Assembly: GCA_029012445.1 (NCBI GenBank)
Contig: JAQXMC010000015.1
Coordinates: forward strand, 1 to 38,232
Direction of reading: 5' to 3'
DNA: 38,232 nucleotides
From: Oscillospiraceae bacterium
GTDB lineage: Bacteria > Bacillota > Clostridia > Oscillospirales > Acutalibacteraceae
Shown here: piece after piece, positions 8,378-16,825 of the stretch
How the letters are laid out: each line of letters opens with the position of its first letter
Position numbering within the stretch: position 1 is the first letter of the stretch
Translations under genes and position numbers: made by a program
Notes under the pieces: model-generated
Databases searched by the model: none
What the model was told of the DNA's origin: nothing
Seen by the model: only the letters and a program-made list of their open reading frames with translations

Positions 8378-8405
8378 GAGCCAACGCTTCTGAAAGCGTT
8401 GGCTC
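8378..8405. repeat. Perfect 12-bp hairpin
   Basis: GAGCCAACGCTT (8378-8389) pairs with AAGCGTTGGCTC (8394-8405) around a 4-base loop CTGA. No T run follows on either strand, so its role as a terminator is doubtful. Confidence 0.75.
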
Positions 8406-8434
8406 TCTGCTGTGTGTCAGGTTTGCAATGGAGA

Positions 8435-8452
8435 GGCGCTTTTTAAAGCGCC
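8435..8452 (-). terminator. Possible terminator of asnB
   Basis: An 18-base perfect inverted repeat, GGCGCTTTTTAAAGCGCC, 35 bases beyond the asnB stop on the minus strand. Its T content is inside the loop rather than after the stem, so it is a weak candidate. Confidence 0.35.
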
Positions 8453-8487
8453 GGAATATTTTACTTTAATATATGTCCGCTTTTTGA

Positions 8488-10065
8488 TTATTCGCCGCTC
8501 GCACCGTAGTTTGAAAGAACTCTCGCCGAGGGATCGTTTACATCGCAGCCCTTCCATGACTTGTTCGGCATCCAGAAGTCAACTATCATTTCGGACTGAC
8601 CGGGATAATACTTCTCGAATATCTCGCGATAAAGCAGAGACTCCTTTGTGAAGGGAGCAGCGTGGGTATATTTTGCTTTCTTTTCCTCGAATTCTTCATC
8701 GGTGTAGAAGCCTTCCGCGTACTCCTTGAGATAATCGACCATTGAGTGACCGACTGCGTCGGAAAACGCGGCTTTTTCACGATAAAGTATATCGTGCGGC
8801 AGATAATCGCCCTCGAATGCGTGGCGAAGAAGATATTTGCCCTTGCCGTAGGTGTTGAGCTTTTTCTCGGGATCTATCGACATAACATATTTCACAAAGT
8901 CGAGATCGCCGAACGGAACACGGGCTTCAAGAGAGTTGACCGAAATGCAGCGGTCTGCGCGAAGAACATCATACATATGAAGCTCTCTGATTCGTTTTTG
9001 CGATTCTTTCTGGAACTCCTCGGCCGAAGGCGCAAAGTCAGTATATTTATAGCCGAAAAGCTCATCGGATATCTCACCTGTGAGAAGAACACGGATATCG
9101 GTGTTCTCGTGTATCCATTTGCAAAGCAGATACATGCCCATGCTGGCTCTTATAGTCGTTATGTCAAAGGTTCCGAGGAGCTTTATAACGCCCTCAAGAG
9201 AATCGAGCACCTGCTGCTTTGTCATGATGACCTCTGTGTGATCGCTGCCGATATAATCGGCGACCTGTTTTGCGTATTTGAGATCAATAGCGTCCTCGCT
9301 CATGCCGATAGCGAAAGTGCGGATAGGCTCCTTGCTCTTTCTCGCCGCAATAGCGCAGACGAGAGAGGAATCAAGACCTCCGGAAAGCAGGAAACCGACC
9401 TTAGCGTCGGAAACGAGTCTTTTTTCAACGCCGGCAACGAGCTTGTCGTGAATGTTCCTGCAAACGGTTTCAAGATCGTCGTAACATACGGCGTCGACCT
9501 TGGCTATGTCGCAGTAACGGATGAATTTTCCGCCTTTGTAATAATGTCCGGGCGGGAAAGGCATGATCTTGTCGCAGAGGTCGACGAGGTTTTTCGCTTC
9601 GCTTGCGAAAACGATGGCGCCGGTTTTTGAATAGCCGTAATACAGCGGGCGGATTCCGATGGGATCTCTTGCCGCTATATATTCTTTCTCTTTCCCGTCA
9701 TATATAATGAGTGCAAATTCAGCGTCGAGCATTGAGAACATATCCGTGCCGTATTCGCGGTACATGGGGAGAAGTATCTCGCAGTCGGAGCCGCTTTTGA
9801 ATGTATATTTGGATGAAAGCTCTTTTTTGAGCGTTTCGTAGCCGGAGATCTCGCCGTTTCAAACGACATAGCTTCCGTCAAGCTCAAACGGCTGCATTCC
9901 GTCGGGAGTCAACCCCATTATAGCCAGTCTGTGAAAGCCGAGAAGTCCTTTGCCGGTGTCAACAATCCGGCTTTCGTCCGGACCTCTCGAGACTGTTTTT
10001 GCAAATCCTTTCTCAAAATCTGAAAAGGCGACACCCAAGTCGCAGTAACCCATAATTGAACACAT
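8488..10065 (-). pseudogene. asnB: Glutamine-hydrolysing asparagine synthase with an in-frame UGA at codon 69
   Basis: AsnB makes asparagine from aspartate, ATP and glutamine. The start is the ATG at 10065 after GGAGG, giving MCSIMGYCD, in which Cys2 is the amidotransferase nucleophile. The N-terminal domain continues normally with RGPDESR, GFHRLAIMGL and QPFELDGSYVV. Codon 69 (9859-9861) is then TGA where relatives have Cys before NGEI. Past it the frame is intact to the end: GSDCEILLPMYREYG, the ATP-binding PP-loop LLSGGLDSSLVCAI, GEISDELFGYKY and a normal C-terminus. Total length is 525 codons, the expected size. Only this single codon interrupts it. An Asn-type T-box precedes it. As written the product would stop after 68 residues; a sequencing error, recent decay or recoding are all possible. 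Confidence 0.88.
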
Positions 10066-10084
10066 AAATAAAACCTCCAAATGA

Positions 10085-10325
10085 TTTCAGCATGTGATAG
10101 GGCAAGTGCTGTAGCTCGCGGTGCCACCTATCTTTGTTCTTTTTTAGCTTCCATAAAAGCCTTGCCGTGATAACGGTCGGCTGCCGGCTTGCCTACTCGT
10201 TTCCTTTCAGCTTGCAGCTCATCGGGTGTTATTCACGCAATTTCCGCCGTATGGCTCGCACCGTCCCATACTCGCTGAAGGTGAACTTTTGCGCTGTTTG
10301 TCCCGATTCAAACGCTTTTGAAAAG
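10085..10325 (-). promoter_or_regulatory. T-box riboswitch (probably tRNA-Asn) upstream of asnB
   Basis: T-box leaders sense uncharged tRNA and turn on amino-acid genes. On the minus strand the leader carries the T-box core TAGGTGGCACCGCG (about 10117-10130), with the invariant UGGNACCGCG. It also has a stem I with AGCGAG...GGGACGGTGCGAGCC (about 10247-10278), and the GAGTAGGC element typical of the stem I-III linker (about 10192-10199). The specifier candidate is AAC within GAATAACACC (10223-10232), an Asn codon. The discriminator-pairing base C (UGGC) fits a tRNA with G73, as tRNA-Asn has. Both agree with the downstream asparagine synthase. No T run follows the last hairpin, so control may be translational or the terminator atypical. 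Confidence 0.88.
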
Positions 10326-10403
10326 AGCAACAGTGTTTTGATCTTTATTTTTTGTACGGGCGGCTTTGTTCTTTCCGTCGCCCGAAAACGGTTATTGAAA
10401 ATT

Positions 10404-12500
10404 TTATCTGACTCCGAAGAGCAGCTTCTCATAGGTCGGGACCGGCCAGTATTTTTCAGCTACTAACGGTTCGGCCTCATCGCAGACGGCGCGGAGACTT
10501 TCCATTTTGCCGAGAATCGAGTCTCTGATGAAGAAGGACGCCTTTGTGACATCGTCTATCGCGGCGTATTCCTCAGCGCTTGCTTTCAGCTCGTCGGTTG
10601 CGGCGTCAATACCGTCGGCAAGCTCCGAAAGCTTGGAAATAAGACCTGTCTCATATTTGCAGGAAATTCCGGGAACAGCTGATTTCTTAGCCGAAACCGT
10701 ATCGGAAAGATCCTTTATATAAGCTTCAACGGCGGGGAGAATTTCTCTTCTTGCCATTTCAACCATAGTCAGAGCCTCAATGTTGACGGCTTTGCAGTAA
10801 TTCTCAAGCGTTGCCTCATAGCGAGACTGAATCTCAGCGAGAGAGAATATCTTGTGAGAAGTGAGCATATCCACATTCTTCTTCTCAAGAAGAGTCGGGA
10901 GAGCGTCGGGCGTTGTGCGAAGATTGAGAAGTCCTCTCTTTTCGGTTGCTTCCTTGAGCCATGCGTCGTCATAGCCGTTTCCGTTGAATATGATGCGCTT
11001 GTGATCCTTGATGGTCTTTCTGATCATCTCATGAAGAGTCGTCTCAAAGTCGTCGGCCTTTTCAAGTCTGTCGGCGTATATTTTAAGCGATTCGGCAACG
11101 GCAGCGTTTATCATAATGTTCGTGCAGGCTATGCTGTTAGCCGAGCCGAGCATACGAAACTCAAATTTGTTGCCGGTGAAAGCGAACGGTGAAGTGCGGT
11201 TGCGGTCAGTCGTGTCACGGGTGAATTTCGGCAGAGTGTGGACTCCGAGCTTCATGACGGTCTTTTCAGCCGCATTATAGGGCTCTTCCTTTTCGATAGC
11301 GTCGAGAACAGCTGTCAGCTCGTCGCCCAGGAACATTGAAACTACCGCCGGAGGAGCTTCGTTTGCTCCGAGACGGTGATCGTTGCCGGCCGTAGCGACC
11401 GAAACACGAAGAAGATCCTGATAATCGTCAACAGCCTTTATGACCGCGCAAAGGAAGAGAAGAAACTGAGCGTTTTCATAGGGCGTTTCACCGGGTGTGA
11501 GAAGGTTCACGCCTGTGTCGGTCGTCATAGACCAGTTGTTGTGCTTGCCCGAGCCGTTGACTCCGGCGAAAGGCTTCTCATGAAGCAGGCAGACGAGATT
11601 GTGACGGGAAGCGACCTTTTGCATTATCTCCATAGTCAGCTGGTTGTGATCGGTCGCGATATTCGTTGTCGTGTATATCGGAGCCAGCTCGTGCTGAGCG
11701 GGAGCGACCTCGTTGTGCTCGGTTTTTGCCAGGATTCCGAGCTTCCAGAGCTCCTCGTTCAGGTCGGCCATATATGCCGCAACTCTCGGCTTTATAACGC
11801 CGAAATAGTGGTCGTCAAGCTCCTGACCTTTGGGAGGCTTCGCTCCGAAAAGAGTGCGTCCTGTGAACATAAGATCCTTGCGCTTTTCGTACATATCCTT
11901 ATCAACAAGGAAGTATTCCTGTTCGGGACCGACGGAGGTGCGCACGCACTTAACATCTTTGTTGCCGAACAGACGGAGAATACGAAGCGCCTGTTTGTTG
12001 AGAGCCTCCATTGAGCGAAGCAGGGGAGTTTTCTTATCGAGAGCCTCGCCGCCGTAGGAACAGAATGCTGTGGGAATACAAAGAGTTTTATCTTTTATAA
12101 AAGCGTAGGAAGTCGGATCCCATGCTGTGTAGCCTCTGGCTTCAAATGTTGCTCTGAGTCCGCCCGACGGGAACGAAGAAGCGTCCGGCTCGCCTTTTAT
12201 GAGCTCTTTACCGGAAAATTCCATGATAACGCGGCCGTCCGGAGCGGGGGAAATGAAGCTGTCGTGCTTTTCCGCCGTGATACCGGTGAGGGGCTGGAAC
12301 CAGTGAGTGAAATGAGTTGCGCCATGCTCGACCGCCCAGTCTTTCATTGCGTCGGCAACCGCATTGGCAACATCTGTATTGAGGCTGGCTCCCTCGTCGA
12401 TCGTCTTTTTGAGAGATGAATAGACTTCGGCGGAAAGAGTCGCTTTCATGACTCTGTCGTCAAAAACAAGACTGCCGAAATAATCCGATACTGTGTTCAT
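10404..12500 (-). CDS. glnN: Type III glutamine synthetase
   Basis: Cytoplasmic enzyme that condenses glutamate and ammonia to glutamine with ATP, the main route of ammonia assimilation. The 698-residue product matches the GSIII (GlnN) class, which is much longer than GSI. Visible class features include [13 protein letters not shown] near residue 60, SAVPG near 640, the glutamate-binding region [12 protein letters not shown], and [15 protein letters not shown] (ATP/glutamate site). The start is the ATG at 12500, preceded by AAAGGAGTG; a longer frame to 12656 begins upstream of the promoter and is rejected. The leader holds two tandem terminators. Asparagine synthase lies downstream with its own T-box, so the locus handles amide nitrogen. 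Confidence 0.96.
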   Translation of the reverse strand: MNTVSDYFGSLVFDDRVMKATLSAEVYSSLKKTIDEGASLNTDVANAVADAMKDWAVEHGATHFTHWFQPLTGITAEKHDSFISPAPDGRVIMEFSGKELIKGEPDASSFPSGGLRATFEARGYTAWDPTSYAFIKDKTLCIPTAFCSYGGEALDKKTPLLRSMEALNKQALRILRLFGNKDVKCVRTSVGPEQEYFLVDKDMYEKRKDLMFTGRTLFGAKPPKGQELDDHYFGVIKPRVAAYMADLNEELWKLGILAKTEHNEVAPAQHELAPIYTTTNIATDHNQLTMEIMQKVASRHNLVCLLHEKPFAGVNGSGKHNNWSMTTDTGVNLLTPGETPYENAQFLLFLCAVIKAVDDYQDLLRVSVATAGNDHRLGANEAPPAVVSMFLGDELTAVLDAIEKEEPYNAAEKTVMKLGVHTLPKFTRDTTDRNRTSPFAFTGNKFEFRMLGSANSIACTNIMINAAVAESLKIYADRLEKADDFETTLHEMIRKTIKDHKRIIFNGNGYDDAWLKEATEKRGLLNLRTTPDALPTLLEKKNVDMLTSHKIFSLAEIQSRYEATLENYCKAVNIEALTMVEMARREILPAVEAYIKDLSDTVSAKKSAVPGISCKYETGLISKLSELADGIDAATDELKASAEEYAAIDDVTKASFFIRDSILGKMESLRAVCDEAEPLVAEKYWPVPTYEKLLFGVR

Positions 12501-12523
12501 AAAATACACTCCTTTTCTGAAAT

Positions 12524-12626
12524 AAAAAAAGAGGCGGTGGGGTCGCTGAATCGCCCAAGACCCCATTGCCTCGATAATTGCGTTATAAAGATAAAAAAGC
12601 GTCAAAGAGTGCAAACTCAAAGACGC
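12524..12626 (-). promoter_or_regulatory. glnN leader with two tandem intrinsic terminators (attenuator)
   Basis: Between promoter and start codon the minus strand holds hairpin A (12599-12626). Its symmetric arms GCGTC-TTT-GAGT and ACTC-TTT-GACGC are followed by TTTTTT. Hairpin B (12531-12572) pairs GAGGC and GGGGTC with GACCCC and GCCTC and is followed by seven Ts. Both look like functional terminators inside the 5' leader, so glnN expression must depend on read-through. The antiterminating signal is not identifiable; I see no clear ANTAR-type hexaloop pair or T-box. Confidence 0.8.
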
Positions 12627-12645
12627 CTTTGCCTTTATGTTGAGC

Positions 12646-12673
12646 ATTATACTCAATATTTTCGATTTGTCAA
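12646..12673 (-). promoter_or_regulatory. Consensus sigma-A promoter of glnN
   Basis: On the minus strand, TTGACA (12668-12673) and TATAAT (12646-12651), both perfect consensus, are spaced 16 bp apart. This places the start near 12639 and leaves a leader of about 140 bases. Confidence 0.85.
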
Positions 12674-12735
12674 CCGATTTTTCAAAAATTTTTGAAACAG
12701 TTCTCCGAAATTTATGTTTTATATTCAGAGAGATT

Positions 12736-13305
12736 TCAGAAGTTTATAACGCCCAGATGGTTGAGCAGAATTTTCAATCCTATCAGTATAAGTATTGCTC
12801 CTCCGGCAATTTCCGCTTTACTTTTATATTTAAGGCCGAAAACATTTCCGACTTTAAGGCCGACAGCCGAAAGAATGAATGTGACAGCGCCTATGAGACT
12901 GACCGCCGCCGCAATGCTGACATCAGGCAGAAGAGCGAAAGTTATCCCGACTGCGAGGGCGTCGATACTCGTTGCGACCGCCATAACAAACATTGTTTTA
13001 AAAGAGAACGAAGAATTGTATTTGTTTTCCTCTTTTGAGAAAGCCTCCCGAATCATATTTGCGCCGATAAGCGCCAGAAGGATAAACGCTATCCAGTGAT
13101 CTACCGCAGTTATATATTTTTCAAACGCTGAGCCGAGAAAATAGCCTATCAAAGGCATGAGAGCCTGAAATCCGCCGAACCAGGCGCCCGTTATGATATA
13201 ATGCCTGAGCTGCAGCTTTTGCGTGGAAAGTCCCTTGCAGACCGAAACGGCGAAGGCGTCCATAGAAAGGCCGACTGCCAACAGCAATAATTCAAAAAAT
13301 CCCAT
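12736..13305 (-). CDS. mntP: Manganese efflux pump MntP
   Basis: Membrane exporter that protects against excess Mn2+. The 189-residue protein has six predicted membrane helices in two related halves of three. Each half carries the family's Asp-containing motif: [14 protein letters not shown] near residue 14 and [14 protein letters not shown] near residue 115, which in MntP proteins line the transport path. The start follows AGGAGG. The leader contains a yybP-ykoY Mn2+ riboswitch with terminator, which independently supports manganese as the substrate. It is transcribed away from the AIM24 gene. Confidence 0.95.
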   Translation of the reverse strand: MGFFELLLLAVGLSMDAFAVSVCKGLSTQKLQLRHYIITGAWFGGFQALMPLIGYFLGSAFEKYITAVDHWIAFILLALIGANMIREAFSKEENKYNSSFSFKTMFVMAVATSIDALAVGITFALLPDVSIAAAVSLIGAVTFILSAVGLKVGNVFGLKYKSKAEIAGGAILILIGLKILLNHLGVINF

Positions 13306-13321
13306 TTTAAACTTCCTCCTA

Positions 13322-13478
13322 AAAAAATATCAGGTACACGCCGTACCTGACAAAAAAAGACCAAGCACAGCTAAGCTATACTTGAGTCTCGTTATTTAAG
13401 ACAAGCCAGATGAAATATCATCAGTTTGTTGACTTGTCACTTGATGAACAAGCTATCTACCCCCTCAAAGCTAAGATA
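13322..13478 (-). promoter_or_regulatory. yybP-ykoY Mn2+ riboswitch with tandem terminators, upstream of mntP
   Basis: Reading the minus strand, the aptamer has CTTTGAGGGGTAG (about 13457-13469) and ACGAGACTCAAG (about 13381-13392). CUUUGAG pairs with CUCAAG as the closing helix, bringing together the GGGG-UAG and ACGAGA loops that bind Mn2+ in this class. The 3' arm CAAG is reused in a 10-bp hairpin (13362-13384) followed by TCTTTTTTT, so ligand binding would prevent termination. A second perfect 8-bp terminator hairpin (13330-13350), followed by a T run, sits just before the ribosome binding site. Confidence 0.82.
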
Positions 13479-13479
13479 G

Positions 13480-13506
13480 ATTATCATATTTATCGCCGGT
13501 TGTCAA
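13480..13506 (-). promoter_or_regulatory. Promoter of mntP
   Basis: On the minus strand, TTGACA (13501-13506) is followed after 15 bp by GATAAT (13480-13485), a rather short spacing. It lies directly ahead of the Mn2+ riboswitch. Confidence 0.6.
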
Positions 13507-13635
13507 GATAAAAACAGATATTATATAAATTTTCCTCGTCAGGCGGAAAGCTGACTGCTTTATTTGAGATTTTTTTATCCGGTACAAATCAGGCTTCCGG
13601 AAAGCGGCGGCTTTGCGGTCATCATTATAATTTTA

Positions 13636-13664
13636 TTGACATAAAATCCGTTATGTAGTAAAAT
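13636..13664 (+). promoter_or_regulatory. Promoter of the AIM24-family gene
   Basis: TTGACA (13636-13641) and TAAAAT (13659-13664) with an ideal 17-bp spacer, about 40 bases before the start codon. Confidence 0.8.
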
Positions 13665-13704
13665 ATAAACGGCTTATCAGCCAATAACGCAAAGGAGAGA
13701 TATT

Positions 13705-14385
13705 ATGCAGTATAAAATTGAAGGAACTCCGCTTCCGGTCGTTATCTGTGAGCTTGAAAACGGCGAAAGAATGATAACCGAAAGAGGCAGCATGAGCTGG
13801 ATGAGTCCGAATATGAAAATGGATACATCGAGCAACGGCGGCGTCAGAAAGGCTTTGGGCAGAATGTTTGCCGGCGAAGCTATTTTCCAGAATATATATA
13901 CATCTGAGGGCGGACCGGGCCTGATCGCTTTCGCTTCAAGCTTTCCGGGATCTATCCGCGCGTTCAATATCACTCCGGACAGACCGCTGATAGTTCAGAA
14001 AAGAGCGTTTCTCGCCAGTGAAACCGGAGTTGAGCTGTCCGTGTTCTTCCAGAAGCGCCTGAAAACCGGTATCTTCGGCGGAGAGGGCTTTATCATGCAG
14101 AAGCTTTCGGGTAACGGGACGGTTTTCGTTGAGATCGACGGCAATGCGGTCGAATATGAGCTTGCAGCAGGGCAGCAGCTCGTTGTTGACACCGGCTATC
14201 TCGCCGCAATGGACACGACCTGCCGCATTGATGTTGTGTCTGTTCCGGGAGTCAAAAATATGATCCTGGGCGGAGAAGGTCTGTTCAATACCGTGATCAC
14301 CGGCCCCGGCAGGGTTATTCTCCAGACCATGCCCATAAGCTCTGTTGCCGGCTCACTCAGTCCCTATATGGTCACTTCAAACTGA
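13705..14385 (+). CDS. AIM24/TIGR00266 family protein
   Basis: Member of the AIM24 family (TIGR00266), found in many bacteria and, distantly, in mitochondria; its biochemical role in bacteria is not established. The 226-residue, beta-rich protein shows the family's pattern: MITERGSMSWM near the N-terminus, the GGxxxAxGRMFAGE-like loop (here GGVRKALGRMFAGEAIF, about 45-61), a central glycine-rich segment, and a C-terminal GEGLFNTVITGPGRVILQTMP that is strongly conserved in the family. There is no signal peptide. AAAGGAGAG precedes the ATG. It is a single-gene unit with its own promoter, ending at a terminator shared with convergent purB. Confidence 0.93.
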   Translation: MQYKIEGTPLPVVICELENGERMITERGSMSWMSPNMKMDTSSNGGVRKALGRMFAGEAIFQNIYTSEGGPGLIAFASSFPGSIRAFNITPDRPLIVQKRAFLASETGVELSVFFQKRLKTGIFGGEGFIMQKLSGNGTVFVEIDGNAVEYELAAGQQLVVDTGYLAAMDTTCRIDVVSVPGVKNMILGGEGLFNTVITGPGRVILQTMPISSVAGSLSPYMVTSN

Positions 14386-14410
14386 AAGACGGATAATATA
14401 AACGCAACAA

Positions 14411-14458
14411 ATAAAAGCGGCTGCGGACGCTTTCTGGCCCGCTGCCGCTTTTATTTTT
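14411..14458. terminator. Bidirectional terminator between AIM24 gene and purB
   Basis: ATAAAAGCGGC (14411-14421) pairs perfectly with GCCGCTTTTAT (14443-14453). T runs lie on the plus side and an A-rich tract gives Us on the minus side, so it can serve both convergent genes. Confidence 0.82.
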
Positions 14459-15887
14459 AAACATTGACCTGAGCTTTTACTCCAAGCTCGTCCCGATATT
14501 TTTCTGTTATCGGCTTCACAAATTCATTTATGAATTCTTCTGTCTGCTGCGGCGCTCTGCCGATAAAGTTTTCAGCTTTCATTGCCGAAAGTATTTCTTC
14601 TTTAGTCAGACAGAAGGCTTCGTCTGCGGCTATTCTGTCAACCAGATCATTCTCTTTGCCATAGACTTTGACCTGTGTTCCGGCGTCCATGGAGTGAACT
14701 CTGATTTTTTCGTGAAGATCCTGCCTGTCTCCGCCTTTTTTGACGGCCTCCATGAGAATGTTCTCAGTCGCCATGAACGGAAGCTCAGAATTCAGATGTT
14801 TCTCGATCATTTTCGGATAGACTACAAGGCCTTCCGCCACATTCATATATATCTCTAAGACTGCGTCCGTCGCAAGGAACGCTTCCGATACTGCTATCCT
14901 CTTATTAGCCGAATCGTCGAGCGTGCGTTCAAGCCATTGCGTGGCCGCTGTTATCTGCGGATTCAGGCTGTCTGTCATGATATAGCGGGAGAGCGCCGCA
15001 ATTCTTTCGCAGCGCATCGGATTGCGCTTATAAGCCATTGCCGAGGAGCCTATCTGACTTTTGCCGAAAGGCTCCTCGATCTCCTTGAGGTGCTGCAAAA
15101 GCCTGAGATCGTTAGAAAACTTGGTCGCCGACTGCGCAATGCCGCTGAGCACTGACAGCACCTGGGAATCGAGCTTTCTCGAATAGGTCTGGCCCGACAC
15201 AGCGAAGCAGGAGCCGAACCCCATCTTTTCGGCTATCTTCCGATCGAGCTGTTTGCATTTTTCGCTGTCTCCCTCAAAAAGATCCATAAAGCTTGCCTGT
15301 GTTCCGGTCGTTCCCTTGGAGCCTAACAGCTTCATCTGTGAAAGCTGAAATTCGAGCTGCTCAAAGTCCATAACGAGATCCTGAAGCCAGAGTGAAGCTC
15401 TCTTGCCGACGGTGGTCGGCTGAGCCGCCTGAAAATGAGTGAAGCCGAGACACGGTATATCTTTATATTTCATCGCAAAATCCGAAAGAATCTTCAAAAG
15501 ATTAACGAGCTTTTTTCTGATAAGCTTCAGACCCTCCGTCATAGTTATAATATCGGTGTTGTCGCCGACATAGCAGCTTGTTGCGCCGAGGTGGATTATC
15601 GGCTTTGCGGTCGGGCACTGAACACCGTAAGCGTAGACATGGCTCATGACATCGTGGCGGCATTCACGCTCTCTCTTTTCGGCGACATCGTAATTTATAT
15701 CGTCTTGATGGCTTTTCATTTCCGTGATCTGCTCGTCGGTGATATTGAGCCCCAGCTCCTTTTCGCTTTCGGCGAGAGCTATCCAGAGCTTGCGCCATGT
15801 TCTGAATTTGAAATCGGGCGAAAAGATATATTGCATTTCCTTGCTGGCGTATCTTGAATTAAGCGGGGTTTCATAGGTGTCTTTCAT
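14457..15887 (-). CDS. purB: Adenylosuccinate lyase
   Basis: Cleaves succinyl-AICAR and adenylosuccinate to release fumarate in purine synthesis. The 476-residue protein belongs to the longer subclass, which starts TPLNSRYASKEMQYIFS and TWRKLWIALAE. Further hallmarks are HLGATSCYVGDNTD (substrate binding), GFTHFQAAQPTTVGKR (general acid/base region), LLGSKGTTGTQASF, and the superfamily signature IGSSAMAYKRNPMRCE around residues 285-300. The start is the ATG at 15887, preceded by AAAGGA; an upstream extension of the frame runs through the promoter and is rejected. A strong promoter lies just upstream. Confidence 0.96.
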   Translation of the reverse strand: MKDTYETPLNSRYASKEMQYIFSPDFKFRTWRKLWIALAESEKELGLNITDEQITEMKSHQDDINYDVAEKRERECRHDVMSHVYAYGVQCPTAKPIIHLGATSCYVGDNTDIITMTEGLKLIRKKLVNLLKILSDFAMKYKDIPCLGFTHFQAAQPTTVGKRASLWLQDLVMDFEQLEFQLSQMKLLGSKGTTGTQASFMDLFEGDSEKCKQLDRKIAEKMGFGSCFAVSGQTYSRKLDSQVLSVLSGIAQSATKFSNDLRLLQHLKEIEEPFGKSQIGSSAMAYKRNPMRCERIAALSRYIMTDSLNPQITAATQWLERTLDDSANKRIAVSEAFLATDAVLEIYMNVAEGLVVYPKMIEKHLNSELPFMATENILMEAVKKGGDRQDLHEKIRVHSMDAGTQVKVYGKENDLVDRIAADEAFCLTKEEILSAMKAENFIGRAPQQTEEFINEFVKPITEKYRDELGVKAQVNV

Positions 15888-15951
15888 ATCTTGGTTTCCT
15901 TTCGGATAATTATTGCTTTTTTCTGAGCGCAGGCCGCTGCGCAGCGGAAAA

Positions 15952-15980
15952 ATTATACAATATTTTTTACTTTTTTTCAA
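15952..15980 (-). promoter_or_regulatory. Promoter of purB
   Basis: On the minus strand, TTGAAA (15975-15980) and TATAAT (15952-15957), 17 bp apart. Between promoter and gene is a perfect 14-bp palindrome, CCGCTGCGCAGCGG (15934-15947), at the expected transcript start; it could be an operator or a leader hairpin. No purine (PurR-type or guanine riboswitch) element was recognised. Confidence 0.75.
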
Positions 15981-16037
15981 TGTACATTTCAAAAAAATGT
16001 GATAAAATAACTTAATAAAATACAAGGAGTGAAATAT

Positions 16038-16670
16038 ATGATATGCAAAAACTGCGGCGCTGAAAACGACGACCGCGCATTTGTCTGCGTACACTGCGGA
16101 GCGAGTCTGAACCAAAGCGGCGGCGAAAATCATAGCTATAACTACGGTCAGAATGGCGAAAATCATAACTATAACTACGGTCAGCCCGGCGGAAATTATT
16201 ATAACTACGGTCAGAACGGATACGATCCGGGCTATAACGGTCAAGGCTTTAATCAGAGCGCCGGCGGAAGCTACACCTATAACTACAATCAGAACTATAA
16301 CTATGAGCCCGTTCAGCCGAAATTTGTTAAAAAGGGCAGCACTATTGCCGCCTTGATAGTTGCGGTTTTAACGAGAAATATTATTGCGATAATCCTTTCT
16401 GTTATTGCAATAGTCCAATGCAACGAATTTGAAACGGCGGTCAGAACAGGGAATTATCCGCTTGCGGATCAGAAGAGAAGCAGCGCCCGCACGCTTCGCA
16501 TATGGGCATGGGTGCTCAACGGTCTGTCAATAGCGTTTTCGATAGCGGTAATCGTTCTGTCGTTCCTCGGCATGGGACTCGGATTGTTCGATGAGTTTAT
16601 GTTCCCATTCGGAAGCGAGCTTTATGATGAATTTAACGAATTTTCTCAGATGATGATAAATCTTATGTGA
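16038..16670 (+). CDS. Zinc-ribbon membrane protein with Tyr/Asn/Gly-rich linker
   Basis: Function unknown. Three parts are visible. An N-terminal zinc ribbon has CKNCGAEN and CVHCGASL (two CxxC pairs, residues 3-20). A low-complexity linker (about 25-95) is made of degenerate repeats such as NYNYGQNG and NYYNYGQNG. A C-terminal membrane region has two hydrophobic helices (about 104-126 and 157-182) separated by a charged stretch, as in DUF4190-like proteins. The start chosen is the ATG at 16038, 8 bases after AAGGAG; a GTG at 16029 lies inside that site. It stands alone and ends at a terminator. Similar zinc-ribbon membrane proteins are common in Clostridia, but no role can be deduced. Confidence 0.8.
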   Translation: MICKNCGAENDDRAFVCVHCGASLNQSGGENHSYNYGQNGENHNYNYGQPGGNYYNYGQNGYDPGYNGQGFNQSAGGSYTYNYNQNYNYEPVQPKFVKKGSTIAALIVAVLTRNIIAIILSVIAIVQCNEFETAVRTGNYPLADQKRSSARTLRIWAWVLNGLSIAFSIAVIVLSFLGMGLGLFDEFMFPFGSELYDEFNEFSQMMINLM

Positions 16671-16750
16671 CAGAAATAAAAATCAGCATTTTATCTAACA
16701 TATGACAGCTGCCCCAGCCTCACGGCCGGAGCGGCTTGAAAACGAAAAAG

Positions 16751-16788
16751 AACACGGCCGCCGGTTTTAACAGCGGTCGTGTTTTTAT
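16751..16788 (+). terminator. Terminator after the zinc-ribbon gene
   Basis: AACACGGCCGC pairs with GCGGTCGTGTT (one G-U), loop of about 11, followed by TTTAT. Confidence 0.75.
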
Positions 16789-16825
16789 CGCATAATATAA
16801 GTCAAGTTTTGACCTTATATTGTAT

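Larger units (their letters stand above)
8141..8487. other. Gene-free stretch with inverted repeats
   Basis: No convincing gene. It holds a perfect 34-bp palindrome, a perfect 12-bp-stem hairpin and an 18-base palindrome just before the end of the minus-strand asparagine synthase gene. A 50-codon frame starting at the ATG at 8183 has poorly placed ribosome-binding sequence and runs through the palindrome, so it is not called. Confidence 0.6.

Noticed and set aside
8746..9630. 294-codon plus-strand open frame
   Set aside because: Lies wholly antisense inside asnB, has no ribosome binding site and no recognisable protein features; the minus frame is a clear asparagine synthase.
9815..9861. Selenocysteine insertion at the asnB UGA
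   Set aside because: The downstream hairpin has an all-A loop without the conserved G of bacterial SECIS elements, and no selenoprotein machinery is in the window. Kept only as a remote option.
11376..12014. 212-codon plus-strand open frame
   Set aside because: Antisense shadow of the type III glutamine synthetase gene.
12501..12656. 52-residue N-terminal extension of glutamine synthetase
   Set aside because: It would begin upstream of the -10 box and run through both leader terminators; the ATG at 12500 has a proper site and the canonical length.
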